NCBI RefSeq assembly: GCF_030766825.1
Contig: NZ_JASFDV010000062.1
Span: 1 to 44,021 of the forward strand
Direction of reading: 5' to 3'
DNA: 44,021 bases
Origin: Nocardiopsis sp. CC223A
GTDB lineage: Bacteria > Actinomycetota > Actinomycetes > Streptosporangiales > Streptosporangiaceae
This document shows positions 23,619 through 30,965 of this stretch, one piece after another (the first letter of the stretch is position 1; every line of letters begins with the position of its first letter). The notes under the pieces were generated by a model. That model made no database searches. It had not been told where the DNA came from and was given only the letters and a program-made list of their open reading frames with translations. The position numbers and the translations under genes were made by a program.

Positions 23619-24628
23619 CCGAAGAGGCGCAGCCCCTGCCGGGGCGGCTCCGGCGGGCGCACCGCCACCTCGGTCCAGGACCGCCCCAGCAGCTCGCGCA
23701 CCGTCGCCGCACCGTCCAGGTCCAGCACCCCGCGCAGCAGTTCGCCCGCGTCCGGCCGGTCCTCGGGGTCCTTGGCCACGGCCGCCTCGACCAGCTTCCT
23801 CAGGCCCTGCGGCAGGTACTCCAGGTCGGGTTCCTCGAACAGCACCCGTCGGGCCATCTCCTTGGTGTCGGCCCGCCCGAACGGGTCGTGTCCCAGGGCG
23901 GTGAACGCCACCGTCGCCCCCCACAGGAACACGTCCGAGCGCTGCGTCGTGGGCTGGCGCGAGTACTGCTCGGGGCTGATCCACCCGGGGGTGCCCAGCT
24001 TGTCCACCCACGCGGCGACCCGCTCGTCGGGCAGGGTCTCCGGCGAGGGCAGCTTCAGATCGCGGTAGGCGCGGCGCATCCGCCGCAGCCGGATCCACTT
24101 GGTGGGGTCGGGGTCCTCCACGGGGTGCGCGATCCCGAAGTCCACCAGCTTGGGGCCCTTCGCCGACAGCACCACGTTGCTCGGCTTGAGGTCCCGGTGG
24201 ACCACCCCGGCGGCGTGGATGGCGCGCAGCGCCTCGGCGGTGCCCGCGGCGACCCCGAGCAGCATCCCCTTCTTCAACCGGCCGAACCGCTCCACGTGGT
24301 GGCGCAGCGTGGGGCCGGGCACGTACTCGGTGATCATCCACGGCAGGTCGGCCTGCACGTCGGCCCGCACGAACCGCGCCACCGAGGGGCTGTTCACCCG
24401 CGCCAGCAACCGCGCCTCCAGGGCGAACCGGTCCCGGAAACGGTGGTCGGACGCCTGCTCGGCGTGGATCACCTTGACCGCCATGTAGCCGCCTGCCCCG
24501 GGGGAGGCGGCGGCGTAGACGGTGCCCATCCCGCCCGACCCGACCCGGCCCACGATCCGGTGGCCGCCGACCTCCTCCGGGTCGCCGGGTTCCAGTGGGT
24601 GGAGTCTGCGGATGCCGCGCGCCTTCAT
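23603..24628 (-). CDS. Serine/threonine protein kinase (soluble, no sensor domain)
   Basis: A 341-residue Hanks-type kinase from ATG 24628 (preceded by GGGAGC). The frame is open much further upstream, but that part is antisense to other genes. The glycine loop is GRVGSGGMGTVY (about 28-38), Lys52 lies in MAVKVI, the catalytic loop is HRDLKPSN (144-151), DFG is at 163-165 and GTPGWISPEQ is the P+1/APE region. Between DFG and GTPGW are about 47 residues instead of the usual 18-25, an Arg-rich insertion (KWIRLRRMRRAYRDL). No membrane helix or PASTA domain follows the kinase core, so it is probably cytosolic. It is divergent from the two paralogous genes at 24755-26880, which could be its partners. 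Confidence 0.9.
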   Translation of the reverse strand: MKARGIRRLHPLEPGDPEEVGGHRIVGRVGSGGMGTVYAAASPGAGGYMAVKVIHAEQASDHRFRDRFALEARLLARVNSPSVARFVRADVQADLPWMITEYVPGPTLRHHVERFGRLKKGMLLGVAAGTAEALRAIHAAGVVHRDLKPSNVVLSAKGPKLVDFGIAHPVEDPDPTKWIRLRRMRRAYRDLKLPSPETLPDERVAAWVDKLGTPGWISPEQYSRQPTTQRSDVFLWGATVAFTALGHDPFGRADTKEMARRVLFEEPDLEYLPQGLRKLVEAAVAKDPEDRPDAGELLRGVLDLDGAATVRELLGRSWTEVAVRPPEPPRQGLRLFGQSRP

Positions 24629-24754
24629 GGGGGCTCCCGAGGATCGTGGGGGACGTGAGCGGGAGTCTATCCACCGGCTCCGGGCCGAAACCGGAACCGC
24701 GGCCCACCCGTCCGATATAAAGAACACGTCATCCCCCGCCCCCAGAGGAACCGC

Positions 24755-25813
24755 TTGGACGTCACACTCGCCGACGGTCGCACGATCTCCCTGACCCGGG
24801 GCATGGCCGACGCGCTGCGGGGCGCGGCACCGCTGCCGGACGCCCCGCACGTGTGGTCGCCGGTGTACCCGGGCGCGCCGGACGATGCGGCCCTCATCGA
24901 ACTCGGGCTCGCGGAACGGACCCACCAGGGTCTCCTGGGACTGACCCCCCTCGGCCACGAGGTCCGCGACCGACTCCTGTCCCCGGCCGCCGCCGACACG
25001 GCCCGGATCATCCTGGACCCCCAGCTCCCGGACGACCGCAGACGGGCGCTGTCGGCGGCCCTGGCCGGTCGGGACACCCCGCCGGAACGGCCCGTGGGAC
25101 GGGCCGCGACCGCCCTGCGGATGTCCTACGCGGGCCTCCTCGCCTACGCGGCCGGGGCGATCGTCCTGCGGCTGCCGCCGGTGTGGTCGATCCCCCTGGT
25201 CCTGTGCACGGCGGCCCTGGTGGGCGTCCTGTCGAACCGCCGAGAACGTGAACTGGGGCGCCCCGATCCGCGCCGTGTCCTGGAATCCCTGGCCGACCAC
25301 TACGTCCGCCCGGACCGGGTCGAAGGAAAGTACCGGACGCTGCTGGAACGCGCCCGCCGGGCGGTGGACACCGTCCTGGACTCCGGCCCGCACCGCGAGG
25401 GGCTCCTCCTGGACACCGTTCGCAACCGGGTCGTCCTGGCCGAGACCGAGTGGGCCATCGCCCGTGGGCTGGCCCGCCTCTCCGACGAGGCCGCCCGAGC
25501 CGACCGCACCCCCGTCACCGGCGAACGCTCCAGAGCGGCTGCCGAACGCGCCCGCGCCGCCCTGGCAGAGGAACGCGGCCGCCTCCAGCGGCGGATCGAA
25601 CTCCTGGAGGAGTACGCGGCCCTCGTGCGCGCCTTCGAGGCCGAACGCGCGGACGCGGCCTCGGCGCGCGAGTTCGACGCGATCGCCGACCGCGTCATCG
25701 AGTCGGGAGCCGCCCACGACCTCCACGACGAGTCCCTGGCCTCCCTCGTGCGCGCCCAGGAACTCGCCCTGGAGCTGTCCGACCTCACAGCCGAAGGGGG
25801 ACCGTGGAACTGA
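24755..25813 (+). CDS. Membrane-anchored coiled-coil protein, paralog 1 (unknown family)
   Basis: A 352-residue protein. The start is TTG 24755, four bases after AGAGGAA; no ATG or GTG gives a better start. Residues 1-75 are a compact domain (MDVTLADGRTISLTRGMADAL to LLGLTPLGHEVRDRLL) that looks like a small winged-helix or dimer-type fold, inferred only from its pattern. A hydrophobic helix pair lies at about 127-158 (YAGLLAYAAGAIVLRL and IPLVLCTAALVGVL). The C-terminal 170 residues are helical and charged, with LLERARRAVDTVLDSG, GLLLDTVRNRVVLAETEW, TPVTGERSRAAAERAR and LAEERGRLQRRIELLEEYAA. The gene next door is a clear paralog. Function unknown; the coiled coil suggests oligomerisation on the inner face of the membrane. 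Confidence 0.8.
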   Translation: MDVTLADGRTISLTRGMADALRGAAPLPDAPHVWSPVYPGAPDDAALIELGLAERTHQGLLGLTPLGHEVRDRLLSPAAADTARIILDPQLPDDRRRALSAALAGRDTPPERPVGRAATALRMSYAGLLAYAAGAIVLRLPPVWSIPLVLCTAALVGVLSNRRERELGRPDPRRVLESLADHYVRPDRVEGKYRTLLERARRAVDTVLDSGPHREGLLLDTVRNRVVLAETEWAIARGLARLSDEAARADRTPVTGERSRAAAERARAALAEERGRLQRRIELLEEYAALVRAFEAERADAASAREFDAIADRVIESGAAHDLHDESLASLVRAQELALELSDLTAEGGPWN

Positions 25814-26880
25814 CACTCTCCGACGGCTACGTCGTCGCCCTCCAAGCGCACATGGTGGCGGTGCTGCGCGAGTCCCGGCCGTTCCCGGGGCGCGACGACC
25901 TGTGGTGCCCACCCGCTGGCGACGCGCGGACCGCGGCCGCGCTCATCGCCCAGGGGCTGGCGGAGCGCGATCCCCGGGGGCTGCTGGTGCTGACGGCCCG
26001 GGGGAGGGAGGCCCGCGGCGCCCTGGGGCGCTCGGCCTCGGGGGAGCCCCTCGCGGAACCGCCGGGCGTCCGGCCCACCCTGGACCCGGCTCTGCCGCCC
26101 GACGAGGCCGAGCGGCTGACCTCGGCCCTGCACCGCCTCGCCGCGGGCGAGGCCGGGGGTCCGGAGAAGGGGGCGATGACCGGCTGGCGCGGGCTCCTGT
26201 ACCTCCTGCCGGTGGGTGTCTTCTTCCCGCTCGGCACCCTGGCCGAGAATCCGTGGTCACCGCTGCCCGAGACCGCCGTCATGGGCGTCCTGGCCGGTCT
26301 CGTGTACGGCTACGCGAGGCTCCGCCGCCGACGCGCGGTCGACGGGGCGCCGTCCACTGTGGTCGCGGCCTACGAGGAGTACCTCGTCAGGCCGAGCACG
26401 CTCGACGGCCACGGCCGCGCCCTGCTGGAGCGCACCCAGCGCGCGGTGGACGCGGTGCTGGGGTCCGGGCTGCACCGGGAGGGGCTGCTGCTGGACACGG
26501 TGCGCAACGAGGTGGTGCTGGCCGAGACCGAGTGGACCGTGGCCCGCGGGCTGGCCGACCTCGCCCGGTCCCTGGAGGAGATCGAGTCCACGCCGGTCAC
26601 CGGCGAGCGCTCCAGGGCGGCCGCGCAGCGGGCCCTCGTGGCCCTGGCGGAGGAGCGCGGGCGGCTGGAGACCCGCATCCGCCTGCTGGAGGAGTACGCG
26701 AACCGAGTACGTGCGGCCGAGGAGGAGCGCATCGACGCCGTCTCGGCGCGCGAGCTGGAGTCGATCGCCGACCGGATCACAGAGGCGGGGGCGGCCAACG
26801 AGCACCAGGAGGCGGAGCTGCGCTCCCTGGTGAGCGCCCAGGAGGCCGCCCTGCGCCTGGCCGAACTCACCGAGGGCTGA
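25804..26880 (+). CDS. Membrane-anchored coiled-coil protein, paralog 2 (unknown family)
   Basis: A 358-residue paralog of the preceding gene, overlapping it by ten bases (GTGGAACTGA), so translation is coupled. It has the same architecture: an N-terminal domain of about 75 residues (VELTLSDGYVVALQAHMVAVL to LLVLTARGREARGAL), a hydrophobic pair at about 130-165 (GLLYLLPVGVFFPLGTLA and AVMGVLAGLVYGYA), and a charged helical C-terminal half. The C-terminal halves are much more alike than the rest: both keep SGxHREGLLLDTVRN, VVLAETEW, TPVTGERSRAAA and ALAEERGRL. That points to a tandem duplication followed by divergence of the N-terminal and membrane parts, perhaps giving a heteromer. Neither copy is broken. 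Confidence 0.8.
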   Translation: MELTLSDGYVVALQAHMVAVLRESRPFPGRDDLWCPPAGDARTAAALIAQGLAERDPRGLLVLTARGREARGALGRSASGEPLAEPPGVRPTLDPALPPDEAERLTSALHRLAAGEAGGPEKGAMTGWRGLLYLLPVGVFFPLGTLAENPWSPLPETAVMGVLAGLVYGYARLRRRRAVDGAPSTVVAAYEEYLVRPSTLDGHGRALLERTQRAVDAVLGSGLHREGLLLDTVRNEVVLAETEWTVARGLADLARSLEEIESTPVTGERSRAAAQRALVALAEERGRLETRIRLLEEYANRVRAAEEERIDAVSARELESIADRITEAGAANEHQEAELRSLVSAQEAALRLAELTEG

Positions 26881-27112
26881 TGAGGCCGACGCCGCCCCTC
26901 CGGCCACGCACTCTCTCGGAGCCTCTGAAGGTCCCGGCGCTGCTCGGCGTGGAGCGCGTCGACGACCCGAAGACCGCACCAGGCCCCGTGCCCGGGTTTC
27001 AGGAGATTGAGCGCTGGGCGCGACCCTGCGTAACCACCCGCAGGAAGTGTGGCCGTATTCGGTCATGTTCATCGGGTGACTCTGCACCGGGGTAGAAACC
27101 CGGTGTTCCGAT

Positions 27113-27262
27113 ATGCAGCGAGGAGCCCCCACGGCCGCCTGTTCCATGTGCAACGGTGAAGGTACCGTCGTCATCGACCACGACGGTGACAGCAGCGGTG
27201 GCGGCTGGACGCATCAGGAGGTCGTCACCTGCTCCGGTTGCAACGGGACAGGGGAGAAGTGA
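27113..27262 (+). CDS. 49-residue DnaJ-type zinc-knuckle protein
   Basis: This short gene starts at ATG 27113 and ends in a TGA shared with the next start (GTGA at 27259-27262). It encodes two CxxCxGxG motifs, C-S-M-C-N-G-E-G at residues 10-17 and C-S-G-C-N-G-T-G at 40-47. They are separated by VVIDHDGDSSGGGWTHQEVV, a Gly/Asp-rich hairpin. Four cysteines in this spacing make a single DnaJ-like zinc centre, so the peptide is probably a free-standing zinc finger of the kind that binds proteins. It contains N-G at 14-15 and 44-45 and D-G at 24-25, sites prone to isoaspartate formation, which is notable because the coupled downstream gene is a PCMT-like methyltransferase. It could be a substrate or an accessory subunit. 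Confidence 0.72.
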   Translation: MQRGAPTAACSMCNGEGTVVIDHDGDSSGGGWTHQEVVTCSGCNGTGEK

Positions 27263-28368
27263 CGGACGACCTGGAGACCCTCCACGCCGCCCTGGTGGAT
27301 CGCCTCGACACCACCGACGCGATCCGTGCCGCGTTCGCCGCCCATCCCCGGCACCGTTTCATCCCCGACCTGGTGTGGCCGGACGCTCTCAGCCCGCCCC
27401 TGCACCGCACATCCGACCCGGAACGCTGGACGCGCCTGGTCTACGGCGGCGACGCGGTCACCACGCAGGCCAACGACGGCGGCGCGGGGCCGCGCAACGA
27501 GCCGTCCTCATCCTCATCCGCTCCGCAGGTCATGGCGGACATGATCAACGCGGCCGGAGTGGGTCCCGGGATGCGGGTCCTGGAGATCGGCACCGGCACC
27601 GGATGGAACGCGGCCATCCTCGCGAGCCTCGTCGGTCCCACCGGTCACGTCACTTCCGTGGAGATCGACCCCCGTATCGCCGCCCTGGCCCGGGAACGGC
27701 TCACCGGCGCCGGCGTCACCGTCCGCACCGCCGCCGATCCCCCTTCGGGGGAGGTCTTCGACGCGGTCATCGCCACCTGCGCGGTGACCCGTGTCCCGGG
27801 CCCGTGGCTGGAGGCGGTCGCCGAGGGCGGACGGCTCGTGCTTCCGTGGAGCCCTCACCCGGCCGCGCACAGCACCCCGATCGTCGCGCTGACCCGTTCC
27901 GGCAAGAGCGCGTCCGGGCCGTTCGTGCGAGAGGCGGCCTTCATGCGCGACCGCACCCAGCGCCCCGGGGGACTCCGTTTTCCCGGCCTCGGCGAACGCC
28001 CGGTGCCGATGGGCCGTTTTCCCGTCGGCTCCGTCGAGCTGATCGGATCGGGGATGATGACCCAGCTTCTGCTCATGACGCCGGGGCGGCGACTGGGCAC
28101 CGGCGTGCGGCCCTTCCAGGGCGGGCACGGCCGGATCGTGTGGATGGGCGACGGCGAGGCGTGGGCATATGTGTGGCCGGACGGCACGGTCACCGGAGAC
28201 GGGGAGAGCTCCCTCGCCCGCGACCTGGCCGCCGCCTACCGAAGCCTGCTGGACGCCGGCCTGCCCGCACTGGACACCTTCTCGCTGGAAGCGGCCCAAG
28301 ACGGCGACTTCTGCCGTGTCACCTCCACGGAGATCGGCCGACACTGGGACCATCCCGTTGAGCTTTGA
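27259..28368 (+). CDS. PCMT-like (protein L-isoaspartate O-methyltransferase family) methyltransferase
   Basis: A 369-residue SAM-dependent methyltransferase beginning at GTG 27259, coupled to the zinc-knuckle gene. The N-terminal part has the PCMT pattern ALVDRLDTTDAIRAAFAAHP, then HRFIPDLVW, GGDAVTTQ and SAPQVMADMINAAGV. The SAM loop is VLEIGTGTGWNAAILASLVG (about residues 105-124), followed by VTSVEIDPRIAALARERL. The C-terminal 170 residues form an extra domain (MGDGEAWAYVWPDG and others) absent from the housekeeping enzyme of about 220 residues. Long PCMT-like enzymes with such an extra domain occur in actinobacterial RiPP loci, where they methylate Asp and can form aspartimide; no lanthipeptide or ATP-grasp enzyme is present here. 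The target is unknown. Confidence 0.8.
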   Translation: MTDDLETLHAALVDRLDTTDAIRAAFAAHPRHRFIPDLVWPDALSPPLHRTSDPERWTRLVYGGDAVTTQANDGGAGPRNEPSSSSSAPQVMADMINAAGVGPGMRVLEIGTGTGWNAAILASLVGPTGHVTSVEIDPRIAALARERLTGAGVTVRTAADPPSGEVFDAVIATCAVTRVPGPWLEAVAEGGRLVLPWSPHPAAHSTPIVALTRSGKSASGPFVREAAFMRDRTQRPGGLRFPGLGERPVPMGRFPVGSVELIGSGMMTQLLLMTPGRRLGTGVRPFQGGHGRIVWMGDGEAWAYVWPDGTVTGDGESSLARDLAAAYRSLLDAGLPALDTFSLEAAQDGDFCRVTSTEIGRHWDHPVEL

Positions 28369-28510
28369 CCCGCGCACCCGCTCCTGCGATCGCCGACACC
28401 GGAGTAAGGCCCTGGGAAGTCGACACCTCGCGTTCGCCCGGTTCGTCAACGCTGAGCCCTGCACCTGCGGGGATGGTCCAAAGACCCGGTAGTCCCTGTG
28501 CTGCTGCCGG

Positions 28511-28678
28511 TCAGCGGCCGGGAGCCTGGCTCGGCTGCGCGGCCCGTACGAGGTCGCGGTAGGGCAGCGTCACCATCGGGTGGACACTCAGGCCGAGGTC
28601 CTCTTCCACCCGGGCCAGGACCTGCCCGGCCTTCCCCGGGTCGTCGCTGATGACCTCGACTTCGACGAACGTCCCCGC
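28511..28678 (-). pseudogene. CYTH-domain (class IV adenylate cyclase/thiamine triphosphatase-like) C-terminal remnant
   Basis: Fifty-five codons on the - strand ending at 28511 read AGTFVEVEVISDDPGKA, then QVLARVEEDLGLSV and LPYRDLVRAAQ. The order G-x-F-V-E-x-E, a helix, L-G-L and a terminal Y-x-D-L-V is the end of CYTH proteins (G-x-F-x-E-x-E, then S-Y-x-D-L-L). Upstream the frame has no matching N-terminal part (for instance no ExExK motif) and runs into unrelated sequence, so the gene is truncated, probably by deletion or rearrangement at about 28680. The rest of 28369-28814 holds nothing else I can support. Confidence 0.45.
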
Positions 28679-28814
28679 GTGACGTGATGTCGCGCGGGGA
28701 CGGCCGTGATCCCGGGTGGCCTCCGGCGGGGCTGTCGGTGAACCTGTGGTGATTTTCTTCGCTGCACCCGTTGGTCGTTTGTCCTAACACCGGGCGTTGG
28801 GAAGTACAAGCTCC

Positions 28815-29138
28815 TCAGCGGAGGTCGAGCGCGGCCTTGAGGCCGTTGGCGACCGAGGTCATCGTCGCGAGGCTCAGAGCCCCGATGTCCTCCAGCAGCT
28901 CGTCTTCGTACAGGAAGGTGATCTCGTCGCACAGTACGTACCCGTGCAGCGGGTCGTCTGGGTTCAACGGCACGATGGTGGTGCGCGGTTCCTTGCGGGT
29001 GGTGGTCAGGCGCACAGCCAGGCAGTCGCCGAGATTGCGGTTGCGGTGGTTGTTGGAGACCACGAGGAAAGGCTTGCGTTCCTCCTGACCCCCGGTGTCC
29101 AGGTAGGCCCAGTAGACGCGGCCTCGCACGGGGGTCAC
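28815..29138 (-). CDS. PemK/MazF-like toxin (type II toxin-antitoxin)
   Basis: A 107-residue protein from GTG 29138, overlapping the upstream stop (GTGA). It has the PemK/MazF layout: VRGRVYWAYLD as first strand, KPFLVVSNNHRNRNLGDCLAVRLT (the Asn/Ser loop and strand of the RNase fold), RTTIVPLNPDDPLHGYVLCDEI, and LSLATMTSVANGL at the end. The family cleaves mRNA. The characteristic RGDV is R-G-R-V here, with Arg in place of Asp, so the active-site details may differ. It forms a bicistron with the antitoxin-like gene at 29135-29455. The normal first gene/second gene order (antitoxin, then toxin) is kept. Confidence 0.75.
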   Translation of the reverse strand: MTPVRGRVYWAYLDTGGQEERKPFLVVSNNHRNRNLGDCLAVRLTTTRKEPRTTIVPLNPDDPLHGYVLCDEITFLYEDELLEDIGALSLATMTSVANGLKAALDLR

Positions 29139-29455
29139 TCGGCGGCCCGGGGCGACAGTCGGCGGCGACGACGCATCGCGGCGCGTACCGCCCGGTCTTC
29201 ATCGTTCTGTTCGGCGGCGATGGCCTGGTACTCGGCCTCCAGGATCTGTTCCTGGAGCTCCTGACGGCCCATCTCGATCAGGGCGGCGAGTGTGGCCGCC
29301 TCGGACGGCTGTTCTCCGCCGGGCAGGTGGATGCGGCCCTGGGACGCCAGCATGGTCAGGGCAGTGTGCTCCTGGGTGCCGGGGGTGCGGGCGGCCCGCA
29401 CGACCCGGTCGGTGTCGGGGTCGATGGGTACCGAAGGGCGTCTGGTCTGCGTCAT
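29135..29455 (-). CDS. Antitoxin-like protein paired with the MazF-like toxin
   Basis: A 106-residue protein. ATG 29455 is seven bases from GGGAGG; ATG 29461 would be only one base away, so the later start is chosen. The sequence is polar and helical: RRPSVPIDPDTDRVV, HTALTMLASQGRIHLPGGEQ, LAALIEMGRQELQEQILEAE, then a highly basic tail (AAMRRRRRLSPRAAE). I do not recognise a named DNA-binding family, and the role as antitoxin is inferred from its position directly upstream and its overlap with the toxin gene. The basic C-terminus may bind DNA or the toxin. Confidence 0.6.
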   Translation of the reverse strand: MTQTRRPSVPIDPDTDRVVRAARTPGTQEHTALTMLASQGRIHLPGGEQPSEAATLAALIEMGRQELQEQILEAEYQAIAAEQNDEDRAVRAAMRRRRRLSPRAAE

Positions 29456-29588
29456 GGTCATGCCTCCCAGAGCGCCGCAGAAAGTGCCGCAGCATGTGCG
29501 GTTTTCAGTATCCCATGGAGACGAGGCATGAGAAAGGCCTCCTCGGCGGGGCCGAGCAACTGGTGAAGCCACGCCCCTGGGAACCGAT

Positions 29589-30125
29589 TCAGCCCTGGAG
29601 GTGGGTTTCGGGCTTGTGGGGGCGGTCCGTCAGGCCGAGCCGGGCGAGGTCGAGGCGCTCGGCGCGGCGCGCGAGGAGGTACAGACGCCCGGCGTTGCGG
29701 TCCTGCTCCTTGACCAGGGTGAACCCCTGGGTCTTGTAGTACTTGACCAGTTCCGGGGAGTAGCAGCCCTGCCGCACCCACCGGCGGCCCTGCCGTGCGG
29801 CCCGGTCGACCGTCCACAGGCCGATCAGGCTTCCGGGCCGGTGCTCCCGGTACGCGGGATCGGTCGCGGTCGTGAACAGGTACAGGCTCGGCTCCTCGGC
29901 CTCCTCGGGCGTCCAGTCCTGCGGCAGCGCCTGCGTCATCACCGTCGTGCACCCGACGATGCGGCCCTCGGTTTCGAGCACCCACATGAAGCCACGTCCG
30001 GCCTGCCCGGCGAGGTCGTCGACGTCCTCGCGCCAGGACTCCAATCCTTGCTGCTCCATCCACGCGCAGCGCGCGGTGATCATCGCCGCCACACCGGACA
30101 CGTCATCCACGGTGGCGGGTCGCAT
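29589..30125 (-). CDS. GNAT family N-acetyltransferase
   Basis: A 178-residue acetyltransferase from ATG 30125. The fold is readable: MRPATVDDVSGVAAMI (strand 1/helix 1), FMWVLETEGRIVGCTTVM (strands 3 and 4), LYLFTTATDPAYREHRPGSL (acetyl-CoA site; the usual Q/RxxGxG/A is R-P-G-S-L-I), then CYSPELVKYYKTQGFTLVKE. The substrate cannot be told. GNAT enzymes act on small molecules, antibiotics or tRNA, and some are toxins. Codon use is similar to the surrounding accessory genes. It is separated from the toxin-antitoxin pair by 133 bases and probably has its own promoter. Confidence 0.8.
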   Translation of the reverse strand: MRPATVDDVSGVAAMITARCAWMEQQGLESWREDVDDLAGQAGRGFMWVLETEGRIVGCTTVMTQALPQDWTPEEAEEPSLYLFTTATDPAYREHRPGSLIGLWTVDRAARQGRRWVRQGCYSPELVKYYKTQGFTLVKEQDRNAGRLYLLARRAERLDLARLGLTDRPHKPETHLQG

Positions 30126-30296
30126 GGTGAAAATGGCGGCTGATCCTCTCGGCGAAGGAACACGGCGGTCGGCCGCTCGACCCTATGGCGGGGATCCTTC
30201 GCCGCGACAGCCCTTCGCCGCCGCTCCAACGGATGCACTTGTCCGGTCAAGCCCTTGTGGATGTGCGTGTACTGGTGTGCGGGGCGGCCGGTCGGG

Positions 30297-30342
30297 TCCC
30301 GCGTGCCCGGGAGGACTGGTGGGGTCTTCCGGGCACGCGGGA
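30297..30342 (-). terminator. Hairpin terminator of the unknown three-gene operon
   Basis: A 14-bp perfect stem (TCCCGCGTGCCCGG at 30297-30310 with CCGGGCACGCGGGA at 30329-30342) extends inward by about five more pairs with one bulge and a G-U pair. It lies 18 bases past the stop at 30361 of the - strand operon. Confidence 0.65.
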
Positions 30343-30360
30343 GCTTGGTGGCGGCGGTGG

Positions 30361-30750
30361 TCAGTCTCCGGTGGTCTGATCACCCAAGACCGAGCGCTGC
30401 CAGGCGAGGAACTCGCCCTGGCGGCGGACGGCGTTCTTCTCCTCCTCGGTGAGGTCGTCCGGAATCGGGTCCTCGGCCGGGTCGGTGCGGCCGGGTTCGT
30501 CGGTCATGGTCTGCTCCGTGCTCGTATCCGTGGTGGTGTGGCGGAGGACCAGCAGGTCCCGCAGGGCGGCGTGGTCAGGAGCGGCCAGGCGCTCGTGCGG
30601 GTCACCGGGACCGGTCCAGCCCAGGGGCCGGTAAGCGACCACCTCCGTGCCGCCGCCGGGGGTCGGCTCCAAGGTCAGGACCCAGCGGCCGTGGATGAGG
30701 TCGTCCAGCGTTCCCAGCAGCGGGTCCGGGTCCGCAGAGCCGGTGGTCAC
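30361..30750 (-). CDS. Hypothetical protein, third gene of an overlapping operon
   Basis: A 129-residue soluble protein; GTG 30750 overlaps the previous stop (GTGA at 30747-30750). The N-terminal part is a small folded domain, DPLLGTLDDLIHGRWVLTLE, then GTEVVAYRPLGWTGPGDPHE and ALRDLLVLRHTTTD. A short acidic linker follows, and EKNAVRRQGEFLAWQRSVLG at the end looks like an amphipathic helix. I do not recognise the family. The strictly overlapping arrangement with the two upstream genes suggests that the three products are made in fixed proportions and may act together. Confidence 0.65.
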   Translation of the reverse strand: MTTGSADPDPLLGTLDDLIHGRWVLTLEPTPGGGTEVVAYRPLGWTGPGDPHERLAAPDHAALRDLLVLRHTTTDTSTEQTMTDEPGRTDPAEDPIPDDLTEEEKNAVRRQGEFLAWQRSVLGDQTTGD

Positions 30751-30965
30751 AGGTCCTCCAGGGGGCTGCGCCACACCAGGGGCAGCGGGTGGGGGTCGCG
30801 TCCGGAGGTGACCGCGACCCGGGTCGTGTGGCCGTGGGTGGCGGCGTAGACCGCGCGGCCCTCCAGGGTGGGTCCGAGGTAGCGCAGCGGCACCTGGTGG
30901 GTGTGGGCCCAGAAGCCGAGGGTCTGGACCGAGGAGAACTCGCGGATGTCGCAGACCCGGCGCAT
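30747..30965 (-). CDS. Hypothetical small protein, second gene of an overlapping operon
   Basis: A 72-residue protein. ATG 30965 overlaps the previous stop in TGATG, with GAGGAGGG upstream. The sequence (MRRVCDIREFSSVQTLGFW, AHTHQVPLRYLGPTLEGRAV, YAATHGHTTRVAVTSGRD) looks like one compact alpha/beta domain with three His residues and one Cys. I recognise no family. Its small size and position between two unknown proteins suggest a subunit or adaptor. Confidence 0.6.
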   Translation of the reverse strand: MRRVCDIREFSSVQTLGFWAHTHQVPLRYLGPTLEGRAVYAATHGHTTRVAVTSGRDPHPLPLVWRSPLEDL

